The position numbers and the translations under genes are program-made. Shown piece by piece: positions 53,046 through 62,679 of a stretch of DNA of 64,000 bases. The stretch lies in the NCBI RefSeq assembly GCF_000479005.1, contig NZ_AWXC01000034.1, forward strand, positions 1 through 64,000, given 5' to 3'. The first letter of the stretch is position 1. Each line of letters opens with the position of its first letter. The stretch comes from Prevotella sp. BV3P1. GTDB taxonomy: Bacteria > Bacteroidota > Bacteroidia > Bacteroidales > Bacteroidaceae. The notes beneath the pieces are model-generated. The model did not search any database. It was not told the origin of the DNA and saw only the letters and a list, made by a program, of their open reading frames with translations.

Positions 53046-54878
53046 TTAAACCTCTTGCATGTCATGCAGTTTTTTGTAATAGCCCTCTTTGGCGATCAGT
53101 TCTTCGTGCGTACCCCGCTCCACGATGCGTCCTTCGTGCAGCACACAGATTTCGTCAGCGTGCTTGATGGTGGACAGACGGTGAGCGATGGCCACCGTGG
53201 TGCGGGTGCTCATGAGCCGTTCCAGCGCATCTTGCACCAAGCGTTCGCTCTCGGTGTCCAGCGCACTGGTGGCCTCATCGAGTATCAGGATGGGTGGATT
53301 TTTGAGGATGGCGCGGGCGATGGAGATACGCTGACGCTGTCCGCCGCTTAACTTGCTGCCCCGATCTCCGATGTTTGTGTCGAATCCTTCCTCTGACTCC
53401 ATAATGAATTCGTAAGCGTTAGCGATACGAGCGGCTTGGTTTACCTCTTCTTGCGTGGCGTGATCAACGCCGAAGGTGATGTTGTTGAAGAACGTGTCGT
53501 TGAACAAAATGGCTTCTTGGTTGACGTTTCCGATGAGATGGCGCAAGCTGCGTACGCCCAAGTCACGCACGTTGATGCCGTCAATGAGCACCTCACCTTC
53601 CTGCACGTCATAGTATCGTGGAATCAAGTCGACCAAGGTTGACTTGCCACTGCCGCTCTGTCCCACCAACGCTACGGTCTTTCCTTTGGGAATCACCAGA
53701 TTGATGTCGCGCAACACCCATTGTTCCGCATACCTGAACGATACGTGGCGGAACTCAATTTGATGTTCAAAGCTGTTGAGGTGAATCGGTTTTTCGGGCT
53801 CTTTAATGGCTACTTCGGCCTTCAGTATCTTGTCTACCCGCTCGATGGATGCCAGTCCTTTCATGATGGCATAGCTCGCCTTTGACAGTTCTTTCAACGG
53901 GTTGATGATGCTGTAGAGCATCACGAGGTAATAAATAAACGTGGGGCCGCTGAGCACTTGCTCGTTCAAGACCAGCGTACCACCGAACCATAACACGATG
54001 ACAATCATCAACGTACCCAGAAACTCGCTCATGGGATGAGCCAATTGCTGCCGGATGGTGACTTTGAGGATACTCTCTCGGTAGTTGGAATTAATCTTGT
54101 CGAAGCGCGCGTTCATCTTTTCTTCGGCCGAAAAAGCCTTGATGATGCGCAGTCCGCCCAACGTTTCTTCCACCTGACTCATGGTGTCGCTCCACAAGTT
54201 TTGCGCCTTCACGCTGTTTTGTTTCAGCTTTCGTCCAACCAATCCCATGAACCAGCCGAAGAGAGGAACGAAGAGAATGGTGAACAGGGTGAGCTGCCAC
54301 GAGATGATGAGCAGCGTGGTGAAGTAGGCAATGACCAGAATGGGATTCTTGAACAGCATGTCCAGCGAGGCCATGATGGAGTTTTCAATCTCTTGAACGT
54401 CACCACTCATGCGGGCGATGATGTCGCCTTTGCGCTCCTCGGAGAAGAATCCAAGGGACAGACTCGTAATCTTTTGGTACAATTGGTTGCGTATGTCGCG
54501 CACCACACCCGTGCGGATGGGCATCACACTGGCTGAGGCAAGAAAGTAAGAACCTGTCTTGAGAAACGTCATGAAGGCCAAAAACAAGCCGATGAACAGC
54601 AGGGTGGTGGTGGCTCCGTAATGGTCAATCATCATCTGTACATAGTAATTGGCATTATTACTCAGTACGTCGGGCAGTTCACTCATCGACGAGGGCCATG
54701 GCATCAGCGTGGTTACGCGCTCCTGACCAATGTTGAAAAGGATGTTGAGAATGGGGATGAGGGCTGCGAAAGAGAAGATGTTCAATACCGCAGACAATAT
54801 GTTGAACAGTACAGAAAACCCTAAATAACGCTTGTAGGGTGCTACAAAGCGTCGCAAAACCTGTATGAATTCTTTCAT
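53046..54878 (-). CDS. ABC exporter, MsbA-like
   Basis: From the ATG at 54878 (MKEFIQVLRRFVAPYKR) it is 610 residues, the size of MsbA half-transporters; the open frame upstream to 54956 reaches the -7 box and is rejected. Six membrane helices (1 to about 330) are followed by the nucleotide-binding domain with Walker A GQSGSGKST, signature KLSGGQRQR and Walker B ILILDEATSALD. Likely a homodimer moving a lipid or lipid-linked glycan. The LtaS-like gene 4 bp downstream supports an envelope role. Confidence 0.9.
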   Translation of the reverse strand: MKEFIQVLRRFVAPYKRYLGFSVLFNILSAVLNIFSFAALIPILNILFNIGQERVTTLMPWPSSMSELPDVLSNNANYYVQMMIDHYGATTTLLFIGLFLAFMTFLKTGSYFLASASVMPIRTGVVRDIRNQLYQKITSLSLGFFSEERKGDIIARMSGDVQEIENSIMASLDMLFKNPILVIAYFTTLLIISWQLTLFTILFVPLFGWFMGLVGRKLKQNSVKAQNLWSDTMSQVEETLGGLRIIKAFSAEEKMNARFDKINSNYRESILKVTIRQQLAHPMSEFLGTLMIVIVLWFGGTLVLNEQVLSGPTFIYYLVMLYSIINPLKELSKASYAIMKGLASIERVDKILKAEVAIKEPEKPIHLNSFEHQIEFRHVSFRYAEQWVLRDINLVIPKGKTVALVGQSGSGKSTLVDLIPRYYDVQEGEVLIDGINVRDLGVRSLRHLIGNVNQEAILFNDTFFNNITFGVDHATQEEVNQAARIANAYEFIMESEEGFDTNIGDRGSKLSGGQRQRISIARAILKNPPILILDEATSALDTESERLVQDALERLMSTRTTVAIAHRLSTIKHADEICVLHEGRIVERGTHEELIAKEGYYKKLHDMQEV

Positions 54879-54953
54879 GTAATAACAGAATGATGCGGAA
54901 AGCAGAAAGCCGCAACCTCTCTCTCCGAATGCTGGAACGTAGTTTATGCACTG

Positions 54954-54984
54954 CAAAGATAAACCAATTATTTAGAAATGACAA
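54954..54984 (-). promoter_or_regulatory. Promoter of the ABC exporter operon
   Basis: Minus-strand TTG (54984-54982), 20-bp spacer, TATCTTTG (54961-54954). It supports the 54878 start, leaving a leader of about 70 nt. Confidence 0.65.
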
Positions 54985-55052
54985 CTTTGCCCTTATATTT
55001 TTGGTACACAGCAGCATGGCACACAACGCGGTGCCGGTAAACGTTTTCTTTG

Positions 55053-55084
55053 TTTGTGCATTTCGTTTGGTTTGCTTATCTTTG
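55053..55084 (+). promoter_or_regulatory. Promoter of the MaoC-like gene
   Basis: TTTG (55053-55056), 20-bp spacer, TATCTTTG (55077-55084), giving a leader of about 85 nt. It stands back to back with the ABC exporter promoter. Confidence 0.7.
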
Positions 55085-55176
55085 CCGTCTGAACGAACAA
55101 CAAGAAGCCTTTCGCGCCTGATTGCAGGCGCATGATGAAGGGCATCCATAGGTATTGAACGTAAAAAGAGATAAGT

Positions 55177-55641
55177 ATGAGTAAATTAGTAGTCAACTCT
55201 TACGACGAGTTTGCAGCCTTTGAGGGCAAAGAATTGGGTGCATCAGACTGGTTGCTGATTGACCAGGAGCGTATTAATCTATTTGCTGACGCGACATTGG
55301 ATCATCAATGGATTCACGTAGACGCTGACCGTGCCAAGAAAGAGAGTCCGTATCAAAGCACCATCGCACATGGCTATCTGACGTTGTCACTGTTGCCTTA
55401 CCTCTGGTCACAGATCATTGAGGTGAACAACATCAAGATGTTGGTCAATTATGGCATGGACAAGATGCGCTTTGGACAGGCGGTTGTCACGGGAAGCAGG
55501 GTGCGCATGGTGACCAAGCTGCATGCCATCAGCAACCTACGCGGCATCTGCAAGACCGAAATCAACTTCAAAATAGAGATTGAAGGTCAGCGAAAACCGG
55601 CCTTGGAGGGCATCGCTACCTTCTTGTATTATTTCGAATAG
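55177..55641 (+). CDS. MaoC-like hot-dog hydratase
   Basis: A 154-residue single hot-dog-fold protein. The R-hydratase catalytic motif is visible as FADATLDHQWIHVDADRA (about 37-54; Asp and His), followed by IAHGYLTLSLLPYLW. MaoC-type enzymes hydrate trans-2-enoyl thioesters to (R)-3-hydroxyacyl thioesters. The substrate in this organism is not shown by context; the gene stands alone, with its own promoter. Confidence 0.85.
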   Translation: MSKLVVNSYDEFAAFEGKELGASDWLLIDQERINLFADATLDHQWIHVDADRAKKESPYQSTIAHGYLTLSLLPYLWSQIIEVNNIKMLVNYGMDKMRFGQAVVTGSRVRMVTKLHAISNLRGICKTEINFKIEIEGQRKPALEGIATFLYYFE

Positions 55642-55719
55642 TGTGCCATAGTCAGGCTTGTGCGCCGTTAAGGGGATGGCGAATGCCTGCTCTTCTCTGC
55701 CCCTTATTGGGAGCATGGC

Positions 55720-57435
55720 GTGTATCATGCTAGCCCCTTAGCGCATGTTTTCAAATCAAGTAGTATGCCCAATCTTCCCCAGTCGCATCCCTCATCCTTC
55801 ACAACCTCGTGTTTTCACCCGTTGAACACGGACGTGGAGCGACCGTTGAGGCTGAACAATCCCTTTCATTATCAGCCCCATCCTTTGGCTTTGTTGGCCA
55901 TGAAGCACGTCCAAGCGTACATTCAGGGCATGCAAACGTGGCAGGAAGAGGTGGCAAAAGGGAAGATGTTCGGGGTTTTGGTGGTTGAAAATCAGCAGCA
56001 ACAGCTGGGTTTTTTGGCGGCTTATTCAGGACAAATTGAGGGCAAGAGCGATTGGTCGGGCTTCGTTCCCGCCGTGTTCGATTACCTACAGCCGCAGGGT
56101 TATTTCAAAAAACATGAAGAACAAATCACGCTTATCAATGCACTGGTAGAGCAAGAGGAAACGGATGCTGGCTATTTGACGCTGAAACATGAGCTTAAAT
56201 GCTTGGAAGAAGAGGCACAACAAGCACTTGCAGCGTTTCAAAACCGCATGAAAGAGGCCAAACGGAATCGTGATTATCTGCGGCAAACTTCCTCACTTTC
56301 GGTAGAAAAAGAGGCCGAACTCATTCGGGAAAGTCAGTTCATGAAGGCCGAACTGCGCCGCCTCAAGCACCGTTGGGCGACTGTCTTGGCTGACAAACGA
56401 GCCGAGTTGGCGCAGTATGATGAGCGTATTAGGCGACTGAAAGACCAGCGCAAGCAGCAGTCAGACGCACTGCAACGGTGGTTGTTTACTCATTTCGTGA
56501 TGCTCAACGCACGGGGTGAGCAGCGCAATCTCTTGGATATTTTCGCTGAAACGCCACAACATATTCCGCCTGCGGGGGCGGGAGAGTGCTGCGCTCCCAA
56601 GCTGTTGCAGTACGCTTATCAGCACCATTACAAGCCCATCACCATGGCTGAGTTCTGGTGGGGAGCCTCACCGAAGGCCACCATACGGCACCATGGCGAA
56701 TGTTATCCAGCCTGTCGAGGCAAATGTCTGCCCATTCTTCGTTTCATGTTGCAAGGTCTTGAGGTGGACGATGAATATCCAGATGATGCTGAACCCATGC
56801 AGCTTCATGTGGTATATGAGGATGATGACCTCGTTGTTGTGAACAAACCAGCCGGATTGTTGTCCGTTCCGGGACGATCAAGTCGTTCCTCTGTCCTGTC
56901 AATCTTGCGGGAGATAATGCCTCAAGACATGCCTTTGCATGCCGTACATCGTTTGGACATGGCAACGTCAGGACTGCTCATTGTGGCCAAGAACATGAAG
57001 GTTTACCATCATTTGCAAGCCCAATTCAAGGCTCACACCATCCAAAAGGAATACATAGCCGTACTGGATGGCGAGGTAACACAGAAAGATGGTTCCATTA
57101 ACCTGCCGCTTCGCCCCGACTTACTCGACCGTCCACGACAAATAGTCGACCGCGTTCATGGCAAACCGGCCATCACTTTCTACCGCGTGTTGTCAGTACA
57201 TCAGGGAAAAACGCTGCTCGCTCTTTCGCCCATGACAGGCCGTACGCATCAGTTGCGCATGCACTGTGCCCATCAAGAGGGACTGAATTGTCCCATCCTG
57301 GGCGATGAACTTTACGGCCATCAGGCTGATAGGCTCTACCTACATGCTGCTTCCATCACCTTTATTCATCCCACCTCGAGCAAGCACATGACGCTGAATG
57401 CACCCATACCCGATTGCTTTAACAACATAAAATAG
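55720..57435 (+). CDS. RluA-family pseudouridine synthase with long N-terminal extension
   Basis: A 571-residue protein. The C-terminal third (about 360-571) is the synthase: VVNKPAGLLSVPG, HAVHRLDMATSGLLIVAK with the catalytic Asp (about 411), and GRTHQLRMHCAH. The first 350 residues include a charged coiled coil (about 150-270) and a Cys pair region (ECYPACRGKC). This long form is seen in Bacteroidota and probably modifies rRNA or tRNA; the target is not known. The upstream Met choice is uncertain, because an in-frame ATG follows 15 codons later. Confidence 0.85.
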   Translation: MYHASPLAHVFKSSSMPNLPQSHPSSFTTSCFHPLNTDVERPLRLNNPFHYQPHPLALLAMKHVQAYIQGMQTWQEEVAKGKMFGVLVVENQQQQLGFLAAYSGQIEGKSDWSGFVPAVFDYLQPQGYFKKHEEQITLINALVEQEETDAGYLTLKHELKCLEEEAQQALAAFQNRMKEAKRNRDYLRQTSSLSVEKEAELIRESQFMKAELRRLKHRWATVLADKRAELAQYDERIRRLKDQRKQQSDALQRWLFTHFVMLNARGEQRNLLDIFAETPQHIPPAGAGECCAPKLLQYAYQHHYKPITMAEFWWGASPKATIRHHGECYPACRGKCLPILRFMLQGLEVDDEYPDDAEPMQLHVVYEDDDLVVVNKPAGLLSVPGRSSRSSVLSILREIMPQDMPLHAVHRLDMATSGLLIVAKNMKVYHHLQAQFKAHTIQKEYIAVLDGEVTQKDGSINLPLRPDLLDRPRQIVDRVHGKPAITFYRVLSVHQGKTLLALSPMTGRTHQLRMHCAHQEGLNCPILGDELYGHQADRLYLHAASITFIHPTSSKHMTLNAPIPDCFNNIK

Positions 57436-57519
57436 GCTGCTTCAGACAGCAAACCATTTGTTTTTGCCAACTGAAACAGCCCATGTCGCGGGTGACGTGA
57501 AAGGCTATTCTCTGCGAAC

Positions 57520-59403
57520 TCAATGCCTGTTGCCCTCTTTCACAGGCTCTGTTGCCAACCGATCGATGGTGTCATAAATCTTTTGCAGGTAGGCTTGTCC
57601 TCGCTTGAGATTCTTCCCAGATCGCTTACCCCGGTCCAGAACAACCTTCTTCGACTCGTTATTGAAGACCACCTGGTTGTCTTCATCCACCAAACCAAAG
57701 GCATCCGGGAACGTGAAGAACGCAAAATGAGGGGATGCCGGATTGAACATATCTTTGCTATAGGTAAACTCGTGATGCGCAATTCCCATCTGTCCCAACA
57801 GCGTGGCGGCAATGTCAGTCTGCGAACCATGGATGTCTACCGTGCCAGGCCCTTTGAGTGCACCACCCAAGAAGATGAGCGGAATTTGATAACGCTCTAC
57901 GGATAGGTTGTCAATGTCCTGGGGATAACAGCCCAAATGGTCGGGAACCAGTACTACAAGTGTGTTCTTCCACAGCGGTAGTTTCTTCAATTCGTCCACA
58001 AAGTGACCCACGCAACTGTCGGTATAAGCAAATGCATTGAGTATTTTGTCATTCAAACGGTGGTAAGGAACATCGAAGGGTTCGTGGCTGCTCGACGTCT
58101 GTACCACCTTGAACCACGGTTTTTGACGCTTGTTTTGCCGCAAGTTCGAGAGCACTTTCTCGAACAACAGATGGTCGGGCACTCCCCATTTGCTGAGCCT
58201 GTCCGACACGGGAAAGTCTTCATCACACACAATCGTCTCAAATCCTGTACCCTTCAAGTACGACCGCATGTTGGTAAAATCGGCATCGCCACCATAATAA
58301 TAATCGGCCGTATAGCCCACCTTGCGTAAACTTGCGGCAATGGAAGGCAAGCCTTGAGACACCTTTGGCATCTTCATGATGCTGTTGGTGGGCAGCGAAG
58401 GGAATCCGCTGAGGATGGAAACAAGTCCTCTGTCGGTTCGAAAACTCGTGGCATAGAAGTGGCGGAATAGCAATCCTTCGGCCGAAAGTCTATCCAGATT
58501 GACCGCCACATTGCGTTCTCCGCCCAGTGATGCCATGAGTTTGGAGGAGAAACTCTCCATCACCATGAACAGAATGTTGGGCCGATCGGTAGTCAATATC
58601 CATTGTTGGGGTGCCTGATAAGACCGATGTACAACGTCCTGGTCGTACATCTGTGCCACTAACTTGTTGGCTTCGTCATCCTTCATGAAGCGATATTGCT
58701 GCTTAAAGTTTTCTTGTCTGAGCAATGAAGCAAGCAGACTGAATAGTGGATTGGTCGCAGCGTGGTTCAAACGCATGTTCTCACTGAAATATACTTTGCC
58801 TATATTCATGGTCGATGCCTTGAATCCTCCACGGATAGGAATGAACAAGGCCGCCCAAAGCAGCACGAAAAGCAGGGTAAAGAAGGGCCGGTTGAGGGGC
58901 AAGAGCTTCTTTTCGAGCACGTCATTCCTTAGCAACAAATAAAACAGCGCATAGAGGAGGACGGTGATAAGCAGCAAAGTCACGATGCCACCGACGAGTT
59001 CCCATGCGCTGGCACTGGCCAATGCGTCCCCCGGAGAGGAGCAGAAATAGAACAAAGGCGTGGCATCTAATCGGAATCCCCAATACCGATAGAGCCCCAG
59101 GTCGATGACAAAGACGGCCGACAAGACGATGGCAATGACGGCAAAATAGGCCTTTGCCAGTCGTCTCCACAAACGTTTGCGCGACCAGATGGTGCAAATC
59201 AACAACAATCCAGGGATGATAGTGAGGTAGCCGGCCAACGAAAAATCCAACGGCAGACCATGGTAAGGCACCAAAAACCAATCTTTCCACGTTGCCTCTT
59301 TGAACAAAGGCTGGTGGTAAAGCATGAACAGAGGTTTCTGAATGATAAAAATCAGGACAAAGAAAACGTAGGTTAGAAAGAAATACTTAAAACGAGTTTT
59401 CAT
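57520..59403 (-). CDS. LtaS/MdoB-like membrane sulfatase-fold transferase (Thr variant)
   Basis: From the ATG at 59403 (MKTRFKYFFLTYVFF) it is 627 residues, starting 8 bp after the transporter stop; the frame continues upstream but inside that gene. Five membrane helices, then a periplasmic domain with LFMVMESFSSKL (metal Glu), SFRTDRGLVS with the nucleophile Thr, GGDADFTNM and LVPDHLGC. Unlike the paralog at 50894, it keeps Thr at the nucleophile position. Probable phosphoglycerol/phosphoethanolamine-type transferase; substrate unknown. Confidence 0.83.
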   Translation of the reverse strand: MKTRFKYFFLTYVFFVLIFIIQKPLFMLYHQPLFKEATWKDWFLVPYHGLPLDFSLAGYLTIIPGLLLICTIWSRKRLWRRLAKAYFAVIAIVLSAVFVIDLGLYRYWGFRLDATPLFYFCSSPGDALASASAWELVGGIVTLLLITVLLYALFYLLLRNDVLEKKLLPLNRPFFTLLFVLLWAALFIPIRGGFKASTMNIGKVYFSENMRLNHAATNPLFSLLASLLRQENFKQQYRFMKDDEANKLVAQMYDQDVVHRSYQAPQQWILTTDRPNILFMVMESFSSKLMASLGGERNVAVNLDRLSAEGLLFRHFYATSFRTDRGLVSILSGFPSLPTNSIMKMPKVSQGLPSIAASLRKVGYTADYYYGGDADFTNMRSYLKGTGFETIVCDEDFPVSDRLSKWGVPDHLLFEKVLSNLRQNKRQKPWFKVVQTSSSHEPFDVPYHRLNDKILNAFAYTDSCVGHFVDELKKLPLWKNTLVVLVPDHLGCYPQDIDNLSVERYQIPLIFLGGALKGPGTVDIHGSQTDIAATLLGQMGIAHHEFTYSKDMFNPASPHFAFFTFPDAFGLVDEDNQVVFNNESKKVVLDRGKRSGKNLKRGQAYLQKIYDTIDRLATEPVKEGNRH

Positions 59404-59411
59404 CACTTTCG

Positions 59412-61082
59412 TCACACAAAGAACATGATTAATATTTGGGCTATGATTACCCGGATGAACATTCCGATGGGATAAACCGTGGCATAGCTGATGCTGGGTG
59501 TATCCCCTTCGATGGTGTCGTTGGCATACGACAGTGCCATCGGGTTGGCCATGGCTCCGCAAAGAATGCCACAAATGGTTCCGTAGTCAAGTTTCTTGGT
59601 TCGCAAAGCTATGCAGCCCACGATTAGAACGGGTACGATAGTGAGCAATGCACCAATGCCTACCCACAGCAATCCTTCAGGACGGAACACCGTACTGAAG
59701 AAATCTTTGCCCGCATCAAGCCCCAAACAGGCCAGATACATTGCCAACCCCAACCTGCGGAGCATGAGAGAGGCCGAGCGTGTGGTGTACGAAATGAAGT
59801 GCATGTGTGGTCCCAACGCCCCTACGAGGATGCCCATGATGATGGGACCGCCGGCAATTCCCAGTCGAATGGGCGAGTCCATGCCGGGGAAACTGATGGG
59901 GATGGCGCCCAAGGCCAGTCCTAAGATCATGCCAAAGAAGATACTTCCAACGTTCGGTTCGTTGAGTGTCTTGACCGAATTGCCCAAGAAATGCTCGGCA
60001 CTGTCAACTCTTTTCGGCTCACCAACAACCGTCAGGCGGTCACCATACTGCAACCTGAGGTCTTTGGTGGCCAGCAATTTGACATCACCACGAATGATAC
60101 GGCTGACATTGACACCAAAACTTTCGCGCAAGTGGATTCTTCCCAATAGCTTACCATTGAGGGCTGTACGGGTTAATACGATGACACGCGACTCTACCTT
60201 GCGGTCGATTTGATTCCAGTCTATCTCCCCTTTGTTCCAATCGCGTTCTACTCTTTGGCCGAAAAGAATCTCCAAGCCCGACACATCATCAGGGTTAGTC
60301 ACCACCATGAGGTTGTCACCCGTGTGCAGTTGTGTTGAGGCAACCGGCACCAATACTTCGTCCTGTCGCCAAACGCGTGAGATGATGAACCTCAAAGGCG
60401 TACTCATGGCCAGCTCACCGATGGTTCGACCTTCAATGGCAGGATTGACAATGAGAAACTGACACACAAACGTCTGGTCTTCGTCCACAGGAGATTTGGG
60501 CACCAAATCTTCAGGCTTGACAAAGAACTTGCGCATAATCAGAATGCCCAATATCACCCCAACGACACCCATCGGATAGGTCACGGCAGTAGCCAGGGCC
60601 ACACCGCCGGTTGGGAGGCTCATGTGTTCCAATGCTTGTTGGGCCGCACCGAGTGCCGGTGTGTTGGTGGTGGCACCGCACAACAAGCCCACCATCGTGG
60701 AGAGGGAGATGCCTGTCAACGGACACAGCGCTACCGCCAGCACCGTTCCCAAAACGACGACGGCAAGCCCCCATAGGTTAAAGCTGGTTCCCTCGTGCCG
60801 GAAAGCACCGAAAAAGTTGGGCCCGACGTACAATCCAAGGGTGTATACGAACAAGACCAAACCAAAGGTTTCGGCATAGCTGAGCGCTGCTGAATCGACG
60901 GAAAGCCCCATGTTTCCGGCAATGATTCCGATAAAGAATACAAACGAAACACCAAGAGAAACTCCCATGAACTTGATTTTGCTCAATGCCATGCCAGCTG
61001 CGATGATCAGAGAGATGACCATCACCGCCTGTACTGGAGACGGAATTGTAAAAAGGGCGTTAATCCAATCCAACGTTATCAA
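59412..61082 (-). CDS. AspT/YidE/YbjL-type transporter
   Basis: A 556-residue membrane protein: about five helices (1-175), two soluble TrkA_C-like domains (about 195-365, LMVVTNPDDVSGLE and DRLTVVGEPKRV), then about five helices with GLALGAIPISFPGM and GGPIIMGILVGALG. This is the duplication-type AspT fold. The frame has no ATG start: an in-frame stop is immediately before TTG at 61082, and a second TTG at 61073 would give the family-like MDWINALF start. Substrate unknown. Confidence 0.85.
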   Translation of the reverse strand: MITLDWINALFTIPSPVQAVMVISLIIAAGMALSKIKFMGVSLGVSFVFFIGIIAGNMGLSVDSAALSYAETFGLVLFVYTLGLYVGPNFFGAFRHEGTSFNLWGLAVVVLGTVLAVALCPLTGISLSTMVGLLCGATTNTPALGAAQQALEHMSLPTGGVALATAVTYPMGVVGVILGILIMRKFFVKPEDLVPKSPVDEDQTFVCQFLIVNPAIEGRTIGELAMSTPLRFIISRVWRQDEVLVPVASTQLHTGDNLMVVTNPDDVSGLEILFGQRVERDWNKGEIDWNQIDRKVESRVIVLTRTALNGKLLGRIHLRESFGVNVSRIIRGDVKLLATKDLRLQYGDRLTVVGEPKRVDSAEHFLGNSVKTLNEPNVGSIFFGMILGLALGAIPISFPGMDSPIRLGIAGGPIIMGILVGALGPHMHFISYTTRSASLMLRRLGLAMYLACLGLDAGKDFFSTVFRPEGLLWVGIGALLTIVPVLIVGCIALRTKKLDYGTICGILCGAMANPMALSYANDTIEGDTPSISYATVYPIGMFIRVIIAQILIMFFV

Positions 61083-61146
61083 CCTTTATGATACATCAAA
61101 CATAGGTGTTATGTATCTATTTATCAAATAGTTTGCTATGGGTGGG

Positions 61147-61177
61147 CAAAGGTACTGTAAATAAAATAACCAGCAAA
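61147..61177 (-). promoter_or_regulatory. Promoter of the AspT-like transporter gene
   Basis: Minus-strand TTTG (61177-61174), 19-bp spacer, TACCTTTG (61154-61147), about 65 bp before the TTG start. Confidence 0.65.
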
Positions 61178-61224
61178 ACAATTGATGTCAATTGTTGACT
61201 GGTGAGGGTGTGCAAGGCTTCATT

Positions 61225-62391
61225 TTACTTACTGCCCAGCAGATACTGGTCAATAAACTCACGCACGCACCCCTCGCCGCCAGCCTTCTGCATGATGATG
61301 ATGCCCGGAATTTCCTTGATAGGCCGCATCGCATCGGCAGGACAGGCGCAAATTCCGACGGCACTCAGCAGTTGTTGGCAGTTGACGTCATCGCCGATGT
61401 AAGCCACGTCGCACAACGTGATGCCCATCTGGTCGCAAATTTCCTGTGCCGCCTCAAGTTTTCCCCCATGTCGCTTGCCCTGAACGAGAAAATCGACCTT
61501 CAGCTTTTTAGCTCTGTTCTCTACCAGTTTGGTGTTTTCAGAGGTAATGATGCCCACCTTGACGCCTTGCGCTTGCAAGAGTTGTAGCCCCATGCCGTCG
61601 CGCGTATTGAACTTCTTCAGCTCGTCACCGCTTTCTGCATAATACATTCCGCCATCGGTCAGCGTGCCGTCAACGTCGCACAAGAAGAGCTTTACGGATT
61701 TCTTCGGGATGTCCGTCGCATGGTTCAAAACATGCTTTCGCATAAGATGTTCCATGAACGTCCAATCGTCTGAATCTTCAATCTCCATGCCCGTGTAGGC
61801 CGGCATCTCATAGATTCCGATGTGACCACTTAGCCTGTTGCCCGATGACAGGATGTTTTCCACCTTATTTATATAGATTGCGCCGTTCTCCATGAGCGTT
61901 CCTTCGAAGTTTTGTCGGTGCGGACGCTGTGTGTAGTCGTAGTTCATGCTGGTACCATCGGTGTTCCAAAAGAATCTGTAATTGCGCACACAGGAGAGAA
62001 TGGAGTCGTATTGGGCAGTCTGGTACAGCGCCAAGGCCTCACTGAAATGTTTCGTTTGCGTCATGGGCGACATGGGCTGCACCAACATGAAGCATGTGTT
62101 GGGTGCTGGATTGGCGGCATGGATGTAAGCCAGCATCACGCTTTCGGCAGAGATGGTGTCACTGGTATTCTCGGCTGAGTGGCGATAAATCTCGGTCTTC
62201 TGATACGAGCGGGAAGCCACGATCCGCTCTATCTCGTCCGAATCGGTGGCCACTATCACCTTGTCCACCTCGCGGCAAGCCTCCAAAGCCTCAATGCTCC
62301 AACAAACAAGGGGCTTTCCACAAAAGGACTTGATGTTCTTCTCGGGAATTGACTTGCTGTCACCCCGCACTGGAATGAATGCTATGACCAT
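61225..62391 (-). CDS. CMP-sialate/KDN synthetase fused to HAD phosphatase
   Basis: A 388-residue fusion. Residues 1 to about 225 are an acylneuraminate cytidylyltransferase: IPVRGDSKSIPEKNIKSF (6-23) binds CTP and LVQPMSPMTQ is near 100-110. Residues about 232-388 are a KdsC/YrbI-type HAD phosphatase with LCDVDGTLTDGG (motif I) and GITSENT (motif II). In motif IV the usual GDDVND reads GDDVNC, so one Asp is replaced by Cys. The domain order matches vertebrate CMAS and suggests paired action on KDN or sialic acid. No neuB-type synthase is in the window. Confidence 0.85.
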   Translation of the reverse strand: MVIAFIPVRGDSKSIPEKNIKSFCGKPLVCWSIEALEACREVDKVIVATDSDEIERIVASRSYQKTEIYRHSAENTSDTISAESVMLAYIHAANPAPNTCFMLVQPMSPMTQTKHFSEALALYQTAQYDSILSCVRNYRFFWNTDGTSMNYDYTQRPHRQNFEGTLMENGAIYINKVENILSSGNRLSGHIGIYEMPAYTGMEIEDSDDWTFMEHLMRKHVLNHATDIPKKSVKLFLCDVDGTLTDGGMYYAESGDELKKFNTRDGMGLQLLQAQGVKVGIITSENTKLVENRAKKLKVDFLVQGKRHGGKLEAAQEICDQMGITLCDVAYIGDDVNCQQLLSAVGICACPADAMRPIKEIPGIIIMQKAGGEGCVREFIDQYLLGSK

Positions 62392-62679
62392 CTTAACTTG
62401 ATTCTTTTAAAGTTTGTCGCACTGCACGTTTTGATCTCCAGAACAATCCACACAGTTCCCTGTTGAGTTCATCGGCCAACGGCATCTTCATCATTCGAGG
62501 CCTCCATGTGCAGTTTTCTGCTTGTAAGCCTTCATGCTGCAAGGCTTTGTCTGCAAATATATAAAATAATCACTCATTGACGGAATGAAACGGCATGTTT
62601 TTTTATTGCGTGCGATTACAATGGGAGTTGAATAGGCAAGAATCAACCTGTTTGGACAAAGAGGATGGCACATGCACTT
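62392..62679. other. Intergenic region with a possible very small frame
   Basis: A minus-strand frame starting MMKMPLADELNREL (about 33 residues) ends directly before the synthetase start codon. It has no family and may be a relic or a leader peptide. The rest shows nothing readable until the 22-bp array. Confidence 0.3.
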
